This document shows positions 44,191-52,949 of a stretch of DNA of 64,000 nucleotides, piece by piece. The notes under the pieces were generated by a model. That model was not told where the DNA came from and searched no databases. It saw nothing but the letters and a program-made list of their open reading frames with translations. The stretch is taken from contig NZ_CP047027.1 in assembly GCF_009797025.1 (NCBI RefSeq), forward strand, positions 2,666,001 through 2,730,000. The letters run 5' to 3'. The stretch's first letter is position 1. Every line of letters begins with the position of its first letter. Both the position numbers and the translations under genes were made by a program. Origin of the DNA: Cellulophaga sp. L1A9. Lineage in GTDB: Bacteria; Bacteroidota; Bacteroidia; Flavobacteriales; Flavobacteriaceae.

Positions 44191-44796
44191 TTATAGCAAT
44201 TCAAAAGAAACCGAAATTTGGTAGTCTCTTTTTGAGAAATCAGCACCATAATAAAGTGACTCAGACATTTTATTTGAACTATTGTCGTGGATATATAATG
44301 CTTTACCCACTTTACGATTTATTTTCTTTGCGATAGCCTCTGCCTTTGCTTTAGCATTGTCATACGCTTCTTTTGCATACGTAGCGATCTCATCATCAGT
44401 TAAGGTGTACTCAAAGCTAGAATCAGATTGTGACACCCCAAATGCTTTTATAGAAATAAACTTCTCAAGCGTTTCTTTAGAGTTGGTTTCAAACTCAAAG
44501 TAAGTTCCTTCCTTTTCAAAGCGTAAGAGCTCATATGCAAACTTGTCTTCTTTCAATGCCTTAAGGTCAATACCGTGCTTTTTTAAAGCAGCGAAGTAGC
44601 TTTCTTTTAATTCTGGAAAAGTCATCCCAGGAGCATCGTAATACACGTTGTTTAAGCTAAGAATCATTTTAGCAATAAATGTAGGCTTAATGGTGTATGT
44701 TGTTGTTCCGTTAACACTTATACTTGGTGGGGTCGTTTGAGCCATTGCAGTCATAGTGAATAGTAAAATAAAGGTTTGAATAATATATTTTTTCAT
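44191..44796 (-). CDS. SIMPL-domain (DUF541) secreted protein
   Basis: A 201-residue protein with a signal peptide ending AMAQ (about residue 20). The mature part has ISVNGTTTYTIKPTFIAKMI, then SFEYTLTDDEIATYAKEAYD, NAKAKAEAIAKKINRKVG, the usual SIMPL pattern. Family members are periplasmic and poorly understood. It lies 32 bases after the membrane-protein gene at 44829-45251, with which it is probably co-transcribed. Confidence 0.8.
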   Translation of the reverse strand: MKKYIIQTFILLFTMTAMAQTTPPSISVNGTTTYTIKPTFIAKMILSLNNVYYDAPGMTFPELKESYFAALKKHGIDLKALKEDKFAYELLRFEKEGTYFEFETNSKETLEKFISIKAFGVSQSDSSFEYTLTDDEIATYAKEAYDNAKAKAEAIAKKINRKVGKALYIHDNSSNKMSESLYYGADFSKRDYQISVSFELL

Positions 44797-44828
44797 AGTG
44801 CTTTTATTTACAGCAGTTTATGCTGTTG

Positions 44829-45251
44829 TTAGACAGCGAAAAGAAAAGAGGCAACAATCATCCAAGCACCTACAATAAGGCCTAATACGCCTAATTTTCC
44901 TTGTTTCGGAGCAATTTTAGCACGTATTTTATCTGCTTTCTCTTTTGCATTTTCATTTTTAGAAAGGACGTATTTGTTTATCAATCCAAATCCTAACATG
45001 AACCCTAGTGCAGCAGAAACTATATTTCCTGCTAAGAAAGTAATCCACCATATTGGCGCTACTGTTAACCATCCAATATTTAATACAGCACTTATTATTC
45101 CCCAAATTCCCCAGAAACAGAATACCATTCCGATCCATGCTTGGTAAGGCTCAATTTTTTCTAATAATTCTTTAGCGTTTGGTTTTTTTGATAAGATTAA
45201 AGATGGTACTGCGATGATGCTTAATAATACGAGTGTAATTCCCCAGATCAT
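44829..45251 (-). CDS. Four-helix inner-membrane protein, unknown
   Basis: A 140-residue membrane protein. Hydrophobic segments lie at about 1-20 ([17 protein letters not shown]), 38-60, 66-90 ([20 protein letters not shown]) and 120-140, with a Lys/Glu-rich cytoplasmic loop near 98-116. No enzymatic motif is visible. It is the first gene of a two-gene unit with the SIMPL protein. Confidence 0.7.
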   Translation of the reverse strand: MIWGITLVLLSIIAVPSLILSKKPNAKELLEKIEPYQAWIGMVFCFWGIWGIISAVLNIGWLTVAPIWWITFLAGNIVSAALGFMLGFGLINKYVLSKNENAKEKADKIRAKIAPKQGKLGVLGLIVGAWMIVASFLFAV

Positions 45252-45380
45252 AATGTTTAGTTTTAAAAAGATTAATTATTTATTTGTTATTATTTCTGGT
45301 ACAAAGTTGCGGCAATTATGAAGGTTTTTTAACCCTATTGATAGCTAAAAAGTAACCCCTGAAAACAGTGATATGTTTGT

Positions 45381-45388
45381 TATCTTTG
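45381..45388 (+). promoter_or_regulatory. Promoter -7 box of dnaG
   Basis: TATCTTTG, exact TAnnTTTG, about 48 bases before the start codon. CCCCTGAAAACAG (45357-45369) just upstream resembles one and a half arms of the palindrome at 40013. Confidence 0.55.
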
Positions 45389-45435
45389 TGCTTTAACCAG
45401 TGTGTAAAAAGCATTGAAATAAACCCTACTGAAAA

Positions 45436-47421
45436 TTGATATCAAAATCTACCATTGATAAAGTGTATGAAACTGCTCGTTTAGAGGAGGTAATTGGCGA
45501 CTATGTACAATTAAAAAAATCAGGTTCTAACTTTAAAGGCTTGAGTCCTTTTACAGATGAAAGGTCACCTAGTTTCATGGTAAGTCCTGTAAAACAAATT
45601 TGGAAAGATTTTAGTAGTGGTAAAGGGGGTAATGTGGTTGCTTTTTTAATGGAGCATGAACATTTTACATATCCTGAAGCTATTAAGCACTTAGCAAAGA
45701 AGTACAATATAGAGATTGAGGAAACAGAGCAGAATGATGAGCAAAAAGAACAAGCCAATGAACGGGAAAGTATGTACTTGGTTTCGGAATATGCTCAAAA
45801 ATACTTTACAGATATTCTATGGAACACAGAATTAGGTAAGGCAATTGGTCTTTCGTATTTTAAAGAAAGGGGTTTTACAGATGAAACTATAAAAAAATTC
45901 GCTTTAGGATATTGCTTGGATAATTGGGATTCTTTTACCAATGCGGCATTGGAGAAAGGTTATCAAGTAAAGTATTTATCGGGTACAGGGCTCACAATTG
46001 TAAAGGAAGATGCTGCTAACCCAGCGAATTCTAAGAAGTTTGATCGTTTTAAAGCGCGTGTCATGTTTCCTATTCAGTCTTTGAGCGGCCGTGTGTTAGG
46101 TTTTGGGGGACGTATTTTAACGAATGATAAAAAGGCTGCTAAATATTTAAATTCACCCGAGAGCGATATTTACCATAAGAGTAAAGTGTTGTATGGTATT
46201 TACCATGCAAAGCAAGCGATAGCGAAAGAAGATAATTGTTATTTGGTAGAAGGGTATACAGATGTAATACAGTTTCATCAACGAGGAATTGAGAATGTAG
46301 TGGCCTCTAGTGGGACAGCATTAACTCCAGAGCAAATTCGCTTGATAAATAGGCTGACAAAGAATATTACAGTCTTGTTTGATGGTGATGCGGCAGGATT
46401 ACGAGCATCCTTACGTGGAATTGATTTAATTCTGGAGCAAGGGATGAATGTAAAAATCTGTTCGTTTCCAGAAGGAGAAGATCCAGATAGCTTTGCTAGA
46501 GCTAATACCCTTGAAGAGGTTCTGGAGTACCTGAAGACTAATTCAAAAGATTTTATACAGTTCAAAGCTTCTTTGTTGATAAAAGAAGCAGAGAGTGATC
46601 CTGTAAAGAGAGCGGATACTGTTCGTGATATCGTTAATAGTATTTCGAAAATCCCTGATCGCATCCAAAAAGAAATTTACATTCAAGAATGTGCTCAGAT
46701 CATGAACATATCTGAATCTGTACTTTTTAACACCTTAGCTCAGATTGATAAAAAAGACGTTTCCGATTCCCATAAGAAAGTAAAGGAAGAACAAAAAGCG
46801 CAAGTCTTTAATGTTGTAAAGGATGAAGAGGTTGGACAGAAAGTGGATGTGCAATTTGAATTGGAGCGAAAAATTATTGAAATATTATTGCTCTACGGGA
46901 ATTCTCCTCAAGAGTTTGAAGATCTTATTTTAAAAGAAAATGAAAAAGGAGATTTAGAGCTAGAGCCAGAAAAAATTGAATCAAAAGTCTATGAGAAAAT
47001 ATTTTTAGATCTTCAAGATGATGAAATAGAATTGAGTAATGAAAAGTTTAGAAATATCTATAGCAAGTTAATACAAGAACTTAACGAAAATGATAATTTC
47101 AGTATTAATACATTCATTGCTCCCTTAGATCAGGAAATGGTTTCTGAGATATCTTCCATTTTAATGGAGGAAGAAAAATACATGTTGCATGATTGGGCGC
47201 GTAAAGAGATTTATCCAAAGAAGAAAGAAGTTTCTATAGCGCAGTTAACCAATGAAACTATTTTAACACTACGTTGCTTTTTAATTAAACGCAGAATTAA
47301 TGCCTTGCAAAGCGAAACAACGAAATTGGAGAATGATCATAGAGAAATCCTTGAGGAGATTATGAATTACATTCATTTAAATACATTGTTGAATAAGAAG
47401 TTAAATAGAGTTTTATCTTAA
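45436..47421 (+). CDS. dnaG: DNA primase, with an N-terminal domain lacking zinc ligands
   Basis: Synthesises RNA primers for replication. The 661-residue protein has the DnaG order: N-terminal zinc-binding-type domain, RNA polymerase core with TOPRIM (LVEGYTDVIQFHQRG, VLFDGDAAGLRAS), and a C-terminal helicase-interaction region. In the first domain the usual CPFH...CxxC ligands are replaced: LSPFTDERSPSFMVSPVKQI then KDFSSGKGG, with no Cys or His at the four positions. A TGA lies two codons upstream, so the TTG at 45436 must be the start. Confidence 0.94.
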   Translation: MISKSTIDKVYETARLEEVIGDYVQLKKSGSNFKGLSPFTDERSPSFMVSPVKQIWKDFSSGKGGNVVAFLMEHEHFTYPEAIKHLAKKYNIEIEETEQNDEQKEQANERESMYLVSEYAQKYFTDILWNTELGKAIGLSYFKERGFTDETIKKFALGYCLDNWDSFTNAALEKGYQVKYLSGTGLTIVKEDAANPANSKKFDRFKARVMFPIQSLSGRVLGFGGRILTNDKKAAKYLNSPESDIYHKSKVLYGIYHAKQAIAKEDNCYLVEGYTDVIQFHQRGIENVVASSGTALTPEQIRLINRLTKNITVLFDGDAAGLRASLRGIDLILEQGMNVKICSFPEGEDPDSFARANTLEEVLEYLKTNSKDFIQFKASLLIKEAESDPVKRADTVRDIVNSISKIPDRIQKEIYIQECAQIMNISESVLFNTLAQIDKKDVSDSHKKVKEEQKAQVFNVVKDEEVGQKVDVQFELERKIIEILLLYGNSPQEFEDLILKENEKGDLELEPEKIESKVYEKIFLDLQDDEIELSNEKFRNIYSKLIQELNENDNFSINTFIAPLDQEMVSEISSILMEEEKYMLHDWARKEIYPKKKEVSIAQLTNETILTLRCFLIKRRINALQSETTKLENDHREILEEIMNYIHLNTLLNKKLNRVLS

Positions 47422-47440
47422 AAGGTACTTATTTGAAAAT

Positions 47441-47469
47441 AAAAAAGCCTAGCAATGCTAGGCTTTTTT
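47441..47469. terminator. Bidirectional terminator after dnaG
   Basis: AAAAAAGCCTAGC (47441-47453) and GCTAGGCTTTTTT (47457-47469), a perfect stem with a 3-base loop between convergent genes. Confidence 0.95.
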
Positions 47470-47493
47470 ATGATATATAATGTGTTTTTAGAA

Positions 47494-48123
47494 TTAATAT
47501 AACTCCAAGGCTTTTGCTTGTTGTAATAAATCTACTAAGTTGTCTACATTAAGTTTACGCATTAAACGTGCTTTGTAGGTACTAACTGTTTTTTCGTTTA
47601 AGTTTAAGCCAATAGCAACATCTTTGTTACGTTTACCACTAGCTAACATTTTTAAAACTTCAACTTCTCTAGTAGATAGTTTTCTGAAAAATCTTCTTGG
47701 CTTTTTTGTGCCTTCGTCAAAAGCAAGTCTCTGTGCAAGTTCATTGGTAATGAACATATCGCCTTTGCTTACTTTTCTTACAGCAGAAATAATATAATCT
47801 AAATCAGCAGCTTTGGATAAGTAACCATATGCTCCTGCTCTAATAGTGCTAAGGGCGTAAACGTCTTCAGATTGACCACTATAAATAAGAACTTTTACAT
47901 CAGGATACTCAGCTTTAATTCTTCTTAAAGTGGCAATACCGTTAATTTCGGGTATGTCCATCTCTAACATGACTACATCTGGGCTTATTCTTTCTAAATT
48001 TTCAAACAATTCTGTTGTCGTTGAGACATCTGCAATAACCTCAAAATCCGATGCTGTATCTAATACAAACTTAATTCCCGCTCTTACAACTGGATGGTTA
48101 TCAGCAATTAATACTTTGATCAT
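47494..48123 (-). CDS. LuxR/NarL-type response regulator with Glu at the phosphorylation site
   Basis: A 209-residue regulator. The receiver domain (1-120) has ADNHPVVR with acidic-pocket residues, VLIYSG and the Lys in GYLSKAADL. The C-terminal GerE-type helix-turn-helix reads STREVEVLKMLASGKRNKDV then NEKTVSTYKARLMRKL. In VVMLEMDIPEING the residue four before the Pro, normally the phosphorylated Asp, is Glu54. This may mimic the phosphorylated state or make the protein phosphorylation-independent. No histidine kinase gene is adjacent. Confidence 0.92.
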   Translation of the reverse strand: MIKVLIADNHPVVRAGIKFVLDTASDFEVIADVSTTTELFENLERISPDVVMLEMDIPEINGIATLRRIKAEYPDVKVLIYSGQSEDVYALSTIRAGAYGYLSKAADLDYIISAVRKVSKGDMFITNELAQRLAFDEGTKKPRRFFRKLSTREVEVLKMLASGKRNKDVAIGLNLNEKTVSTYKARLMRKLNVDNLVDLLQQAKALELY

Positions 48124-48295
48124 GTTCCTTATTTTTTATTGATATTCAACTTATTACACGTAAAAGCCAATAATTTCTGACATGCAATGTAAAGTTTATT
48201 TATCTGATTTCTAGTGTAAATTTGATATTTTTTTATGAAACTACCCTATTTTTTCAGGTTTTTTCGTTTTATTCACTTGATTATAAGGTGAGTGG

Positions 48296-49084
48296 TTATT
48301 TTAATGCATTTGGAATCTTACAAACTGGGATGGGGAGCATTTTGTGCTTGTTTGCAGTATTAAATCTCTTATAGATGGTAATAACCTCTTTTTTTCTACC
48401 AGTAAAATCATCTACAGTTTTACCTTTTTCTATCATTTCCATAGCCCATTCTAACTCAGGGTATGATGCTCCAATTTGATCTTCGTCCGTACGGTCATCA
48501 CCCCACAAGCCGTCAGTAGGGGCTGCGTTGATTATTTCTTCGTTTACTCCTAAAGCTCTGGCAATTTCCCAAACTTCTGTTTTTAGCAAATCAGCAATCG
48601 GACTCAAATCTACTCCGCCATCTCCGTACTTGGTGTAAAATCCTACACCGAAGTCTTCCACCTTATTTCCAGTGCCTGCAACCAAATATGCTTCTAAGGC
48701 CGCAAAATAGTATAAACTGGTCATTCTAAGTCTGGCGCGCGTATTTGCTAAAGACATAAACCGCTCTTCTTCATTTTCAACAGTTGGCATCGCGGCAACT
48801 AAACTATCAAATACAGGAGTAAGGTTTATTTCTTTTCTATGTACAGTATTAAAATTCTCTTGTAACCATGATATATGACGTGATGCTCTTCCTACTTGAT
48901 TTTCAGCTTGGTGAATAGGCATTTCTAAACAAAGTAAGTCTAGCCCTGTTTTTGCACATAAGGTAGATGTTATAGCGGAGTCTATTCCGCCAGATATTCC
49001 TATGACAAATCCTTTCATATTAGCCTTTGTTGCATAATCTTTTAACCAATCTACGATGTGACTTATTACTTTTTCCGTTTGCAT
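48296..49084 (-). CDS. nadE: NAD+ synthase (ammonia-dependent type)
   Basis: Amidates deamido-NAD to NAD. The 262-residue sequence has the ATP pyrophosphatase loop ISGGIDSAITSTLC (31-36 for SGGIDS), then KVEDFGVGFYTKYGDGGVDL and SPIADLLKTEVWEIA. There is no glutaminase domain, so ammonia or a separate amidotransferase supplies nitrogen. It is divergent from gldB, with 93 bases between. Confidence 0.95.
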   Translation of the reverse strand: MQTEKVISHIVDWLKDYATKANMKGFVIGISGGIDSAITSTLCAKTGLDLLCLEMPIHQAENQVGRASRHISWLQENFNTVHRKEINLTPVFDSLVAAMPTVENEEERFMSLANTRARLRMTSLYYFAALEAYLVAGTGNKVEDFGVGFYTKYGDGGVDLSPIADLLKTEVWEIARALGVNEEIINAAPTDGLWGDDRTDEDQIGASYPELEWAMEMIEKGKTVDDFTGRKKEVITIYKRFNTANKHKMLPIPVCKIPNALK

Positions 49085-49112
49085 TGCGCTATTTTTTTAA
49101 GTTGAAAACAAT

Positions 49113-49120
49113 TAACTTTG
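49113..49120 (+). promoter_or_regulatory. Promoter -7 box of gldB
   Basis: TAACTTTG, exact TAnnTTTG, in the divergent gap with nadE; start expected near 49127. Confidence 0.5.
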
Positions 49121-49177
49121 CTTCGTAAAAATAAAACCTAAGTACTAATAAATAAAACTTAATAGAAATTACTTTAT

Positions 49178-50143
49178 ATGAAGAAGTTAATTTTTGCTCT
49201 TTTAATAGTTATATCATTCTTTTTTTACAATTGTGAGGAAGAAGATAAGGTAGCTCAAGAGATTGATAAAATATCGGTGGATGTTCAAGTAGATCGTTTT
49301 GATCAGGAGTTTGCGAAAACAACAGTAGAAAACCTGGGGGCAACCAAAGCTAAATATCCTTATTTATTTCCGCAGCAATATGCAGATAGTGTTTGGATGT
49401 TAAAATTGCAGGATACGATTCAAATAGAATTAAATACAGAAGTAGAAAAAGTATTTCCAAACTTTGATACGGAAACAGAAGAGTTAACACGCTTTTTTCA
49501 ACATGTAAAGTATTATTTTCCAAAGTTTCCAATTCCAAGAGTGGTTACCTTAACTTCAGATGTTAGTTATGGTAGTAGGGTTATTTTAGCAGATACGCTG
49601 TTGTTAATTGGGTTGGATAACTATTTAGGCAAGGAACATAAATTTTATAAAGGCTTTCAGAATTATATTTCAAACGGACTAGATAAGCAATATATTATCA
49701 GTGATGTAGCTTCAGAGTTTAGTGCCACAGTAATGCCGCGTCAGATAGGAAGAACTTTTTTAGATCAATTGGTGTATTACGGTAAAGAATTGTACTTAAA
49801 AGATAAGTTATTGCCTTTTAAGTCAGAAGCGCAACGTATTGGGTATTCTCAAGAGCAATTAGAATGGGCAGAAGCTAATGAAGAGCAAATTTGGCGTTAT
49901 TTTGTGGAGCGAGAACTCCTGTATAGTACGGAAAAACAATTGCAACCAAGATTTATAGAACCGGCTCCATTTTCAAAATTTCAATTAGAGTTAGATAATG
50001 AATCACCTGGTCGTATAGGACAGTATATGGGGTGGCAAATAGTGCGTGCGTTCATGGCAAATAATGATATAACCTTACAGCAATTACTAACCATACCTAC
50101 AGAAGAAATTTTTAATAAATCAAATTACAAACCTAGAAAATAA
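49178..50143 (+). CDS. gldB: Gliding motility lipoprotein GldB
   Basis: A 321-residue lipoprotein with lipobox FYNC (Cys19) followed by EEED. The body matches GldB: VDVQVDRFDQEFAKTTVENL near the start, YPYLFPQQYADSVWM, and a His-poor zincin-like helical fold with RIGQYMGWQIVRAFM near the C terminus. GldB is required for flavobacterial gliding and linked type IX secretion. Its neighbour is gldC, the known gene order. The stop overlaps the gldC ATG by one base. Confidence 0.94.
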   Translation: MKKLIFALLIVISFFFYNCEEEDKVAQEIDKISVDVQVDRFDQEFAKTTVENLGATKAKYPYLFPQQYADSVWMLKLQDTIQIELNTEVEKVFPNFDTETEELTRFFQHVKYYFPKFPIPRVVTLTSDVSYGSRVILADTLLLIGLDNYLGKEHKFYKGFQNYISNGLDKQYIISDVASEFSATVMPRQIGRTFLDQLVYYGKELYLKDKLLPFKSEAQRIGYSQEQLEWAEANEEQIWRYFVERELLYSTEKQLQPRFIEPAPFSKFQLELDNESPGRIGQYMGWQIVRAFMANNDITLQQLLTIPTEEIFNKSNYKPRK

Positions 50144-50478
50144 TGGCAGAATTACATACATCAGAAATAACTTTACGCGTAGGTTTAGATGAAAACAGGG
50201 TGCCTGAAACGCTTAATTGGTCTGCTCAAGATGGCGGTATTGAAAATGAAGAAGTAAAGGCAATGTTATTATCTGTTTGGGATAGTAAAAATCAAGAGTC
50301 GCTTAAAATAGATTTATGGACAAAAGATATGCCTGTAGATGAAATGAAAACATTTTTTCATCAAACCTTAGTTTCTTTGTCTGATACTTTTATGAAAGCT
50401 ACTCAGGATGAGAAAATGACGGCAACCATGAAAGATTTTTGCGACTATTTTGCAGAAAAATTAGAGCTTAAAAAATAA
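50143..50478 (+). CDS. gldC: Gliding motility protein GldC
   Basis: A 111-residue soluble protein without a signal peptide, translationally coupled to gldB. HTSEITLRVGLDENRVPETL then NWSAQDGG opens it, as in GldC, followed by KIDLWTKDMPVDEMKTFFHQ. GldC is known to enhance colony spreading in Flavobacterium; its biochemical role is not established. Confidence 0.93.
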   Translation: MAELHTSEITLRVGLDENRVPETLNWSAQDGGIENEEVKAMLLSVWDSKNQESLKIDLWTKDMPVDEMKTFFHQTLVSLSDTFMKATQDEKMTATMKDFCDYFAEKLELKK

Positions 50479-50480
50479 GA

Positions 50481-50856
50481 TCATTTAAATAGTTCAATAG
50501 TATAGTTTAATAATTCCTGGCCACCGGCATCTCCGTGACCAGGAATTATTAGTTTTAAATCAGGATACTTTTGTTTCATCTTCGGTATCGTGTTACTCCA
50601 TTCTTTAAGATTAATATCACCATGATTCCTTTTGGTGTCATTCAAGTTTTTTAGCGTACAGCTACCAAAAAAAGCATTGCTTCACTAGGTAAGTAATTTT
50701 TTATAATCATTGTTTTCAATATAAGTAATGTATTGAAGGTGTTTTTCGGTAGTTGTATTATTTTTAACGTTTCAGAGCTGTAAGCAATAATTTATTTTTG
50801 AGACTTAAGTACAGTAATAAAGATTGTGAAAATAATATATAGTCTAGTTTTTTCAT
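50481..50856 (-). pseudogene. Decayed class B1 metallo-beta-lactamase
   Basis: This 420-base gap carries gene wreckage on the minus strand. The C-terminal 65 residues are well preserved: FGSCTLKNLNDTKRNHGD, LKEWSNTIPKMKQKYPDLK, LIIPGHGDAGGQELLNYTIE, then a TGA stop (50481-50483). They include the B1 zinc ligands Cys (in GSC) and His (in PGHG). Just upstream YLPSEAMLF is in another frame, offset by a 7-T run (50667-50673). Pieces of the N terminus remain in shifted frames (start at 50856, SSETLKIIQLPKNTF, QYITYIENNDYKK). The central part with HxHxD is deleted. Confidence 0.75.
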
Positions 50857-50898
50857 AATGAAATGTATTGTTGGGCTACAGATAAATGTTGTTGAAGT

Positions 50899-51276
50899 AT
50901 GGAAAAGGTAAGTGTAGAAAAGTTGATTTTTGTTTATAATGCAAATTCAGGAACACACAATGCGGTATTAGATACAGCGCACAAAATTTTTAGTCCAAGT
51001 ACCTATGAATGTAGCTTGTGTGATATCACCTTTGGTATTTTTACAGAAAACAAGGTTTGGAGAAAATTTAGAGCACAATCAACTACGCCAATGGAGTTTC
51101 TTCACAGAGATGAGTTTTTGAAGATGTACAGTTCTAAATTTGGCAAAAAATATACATTTCCAATTGTTCTTGCAGAGACCGATGAGGATTTTGAAGTGGT
51201 TGTGACCACTGAGAAAATGAATTCACTGAAAAACGTTGAAAGTTTAATGAGTGAAGTTTTGGCTACTTTAAATTAA
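50899..51276 (+). CDS. Conserved hypothetical protein
   Basis: A 125-residue soluble protein beginning EKLIFVYNANSG-like (VEKLIFVYNANSGTHNAV) with a Cys pair in YECSLCDITFGIF and then VWRKFRAQSTTPMEF. No signal peptide, membrane segment or catalytic motif that I can name. The pattern of conserved-looking aromatic and cysteine residues and normal codon use support a real gene. Similar proteins are sometimes labelled GTPase, but no P-loop is present here. Confidence 0.7.
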   Translation: MEKVSVEKLIFVYNANSGTHNAVLDTAHKIFSPSTYECSLCDITFGIFTENKVWRKFRAQSTTPMEFLHRDEFLKMYSSKFGKKYTFPIVLAETDEDFEVVVTTEKMNSLKNVESLMSEVLATLN

Positions 51277-51282
51277 GGGTGA

Positions 51283-51909
51283 TTAGATGAAATCTGCCCA
51301 GTTGTCTTTTTTGAAATTTTCATTCATAAGATCTATATAATCAAGAACTTCATCCTGTCCAATATTTTTTGAAGCAGAAGTAATAAAGTAATTTGGCGCC
51401 TCTACCCACATGCTTTCTAGTAAATGGTCAATATAGGTTTGAACGTTTTTCTGAATTACGTTTGGTTTCAATTTATCCGCCTTTGTGAAAACAATGGAAA
51501 ACGGAATCTGGTTTTCACCCATCCATTCTAAAAATTCTAGATCTACTTTTTGTGGTTCATGGCGAATGTCTACGAGCACAAAAGCAGAAACTAATTGCTT
51601 GCGTTCTCTAAAATAATCAGTAATATATCTCTGGAATGTTTTTTTATCTCTTTTGGATACTCTTGCATACCCATACCCAGGCAAATCTACCAGGTACCAA
51701 CTATCATTGATTTTAAAATGATTGATTAGCTGTGTTTTTCCAGGCCTACCTGATGTTTTTGCTAAGCTCTTTTTGTCGGTTAGCATGTTTATTAATGAAG
51801 ATTTTCCTACGTTAGACCTTCCTATAAAAGCATATTCAGGAATAGCTTCTTTAGGACAGTTGGTCACATTGGAATTGCTCATTACAAACTCGGCAGACTT
51901 TACTTTCAT
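51283..51909 (-). CDS. engB: Ribosome biogenesis GTP-binding protein EngB (YsxC/YihA)
   Basis: An essential-type GTPase for 50S assembly. The 208-residue protein has G1 FIGRSNVGKSSLIN, the G2 region TSGRPGKTQLIN, G3 DLPGYGYA, and G4 TKADK in the C-terminal half. An in-frame ATG at 51951 would extend it into the end of the preceding hydrolase gene; the ATG at 51909 (MKVKSAEFVMSN) gives the normal family N terminus. Confidence 0.95.
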   Translation of the reverse strand: MKVKSAEFVMSNSNVTNCPKEAIPEYAFIGRSNVGKSSLINMLTDKKSLAKTSGRPGKTQLINHFKINDSWYLVDLPGYGYARVSKRDKKTFQRYITDYFRERKQLVSAFVLVDIRHEPQKVDLEFLEWMGENQIPFSIVFTKADKLKPNVIQKNVQTYIDHLLESMWVEAPNYFITSASKNIGQDEVLDYIDLMNENFKKDNWADFI

Positions 51910-51926
51910 GGAGTATTTTTTTTCTC

Positions 51927-52691
51927 TTAGAATTTTCGGGCTTTTAGCCAAGCTTCTAATAGGGTATTAAATTCATCAGGGTGTTCCATCATTGCTGCAT
52001 GGCCACACTTGTCAATCCAGAATAAATCTGAATCAGGTAATAATTTATGAAAATCAACAGCTACATCAGGAGGTGTAACATTGTCATTTCTACCCCAAAT
52101 AATACACGTAGGTGTTGTCATTTTAGGTAAATCTTTTGCCATATTGTGGCGTATTGCACTTTTTGCAATAGCCAAGGTTTTTACAAGCTTTATTCGGTCA
52201 TTAACAGTCGCAAAAACTTCATCGACAATTTCTGGCGTAGCAACCGCAGGATCATAAAAAACATCTTGGGCTTTTTTCTTTATAAATTCATAATCACCTC
52301 TTCTTGGGTAGCCATCTCCCATTGCACTTTCATACAATCCAGAGCTTCCTGTTATGATTAAGGCTTTTACGTTTTTTGGGTATAATTTTGTGTGTAATAA
52401 ACCAATATGCCCACCCAAAGAATTTCCTAAAAGAATAACATCTTTTAGTCCTTTGTGTTTTATAAACTCATCAACAAATTTAGCGAAACTTTTAACTGTA
52501 GTTTTTAAAAGGGGTTTCTCGTATATCGGTAATTCTGGCACTAAAATTTTGTATCCTTTATCTGGGAAATAATTCAGAACTCCCTCAAAATTACTTAAAC
52601 CACCCATTAACCCATGTAAAACGATTATTGGAGTGCCTTCGCCTACTTCAATATACTTGTATTTGCCTTCCGTGATTAACTCTTCTTCCAT
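51927..52691 (-). CDS. Alpha/beta hydrolase
   Basis: A 254-residue hydrolase with VLHGLMGGLSNFEGVL (oxyanion loop), nucleophile Ser in LGNSLGGHIGLL, Asp in WGRNDNVTPP and His in DKCGHAAMMEHP. No signal peptide. Substrate unknown; the motif set is shared by esterases, C-C hydrolases and lipases. I placed the start at 52691 (MEEELITEGKYKY); an upstream in-frame ATG at 52772 adds residues outside the fold. It sits directly upstream of engB on the same strand. Confidence 0.88.
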   Translation of the reverse strand: MEEELITEGKYKYIEVGEGTPIIVLHGLMGGLSNFEGVLNYFPDKGYKILVPELPIYEKPLLKTTVKSFAKFVDEFIKHKGLKDVILLGNSLGGHIGLLHTKLYPKNVKALIITGSSGLYESAMGDGYPRRGDYEFIKKKAQDVFYDPAVATPEIVDEVFATVNDRIKLVKTLAIAKSAIRHNMAKDLPKMTTPTCIIWGRNDNVTPPDVAVDFHKLLPDSDLFWIDKCGHAAMMEHPDEFNTLLEAWLKARKF

Positions 52692-52877
52692 TAATGTAGG
52701 TTGTATTCTGTAATGGCAAATATAGACATTTCCTAATAATACATCTATACTTGTTTTAATGTCATTTAACAATCCAATTTTATGCCTTGAATTATTGTTT
52801 TCTGAAAATTAAATGTCGGTTTTTGAGTCTTTTTCAGAAGTTATTAGACCTCTAATATATTAGAATTTATTAACAAT

Positions 52878-52907
52878 GTGGTAAATAGTGGTAAATAGTG
52901 GTAATAA
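52878..52907 (+). promoter_or_regulatory. MraZ operator: three 10-base direct repeats
   Basis: GTGGTAAATA, GTGGTAAATA and GTGGTAATAA in perfect tandem register, just upstream of the mraZ promoter. MraZ is known to bind several direct repeats with a 10-base period before its own operon, so this is the expected autoregulatory site. Confidence 0.85.
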
Positions 52908-52913
52908 AATCAA

Positions 52914-52921
52914 TATATTTG
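52914..52921 (+). promoter_or_regulatory. Promoter -7 box of the dcw cluster
   Basis: TATATTTG, exact TAnnTTTG, seven bases after the MraZ repeats; MraZ bound there would cover the -33 region. Confidence 0.65.
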
Positions 52922-52949
52922 AGTTATAATTTGAAACAAGGACAATAAA

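Noticed and set aside
48124..48295. Gap between the response regulator and nadE examined for a tRNA
   Set aside because: No cloverleaf, CCA end or T-loop sequence was found here or in other gaps of the window.
50690..50790. Peptide TEKHLQYITYIENNDYKKLLT as a separate small gene on the minus strand
   Set aside because: It has no start codon in frame and two stops follow at once; it fits better as a frame-shifted N-terminal piece of the decayed beta-lactamase.
52878..52907. Tandem 10-base repeats considered as a CRISPR-like or variable-number repeat
   Set aside because: Only three units with no spacers, located just before mraZ; an MraZ operator is the simpler reading.
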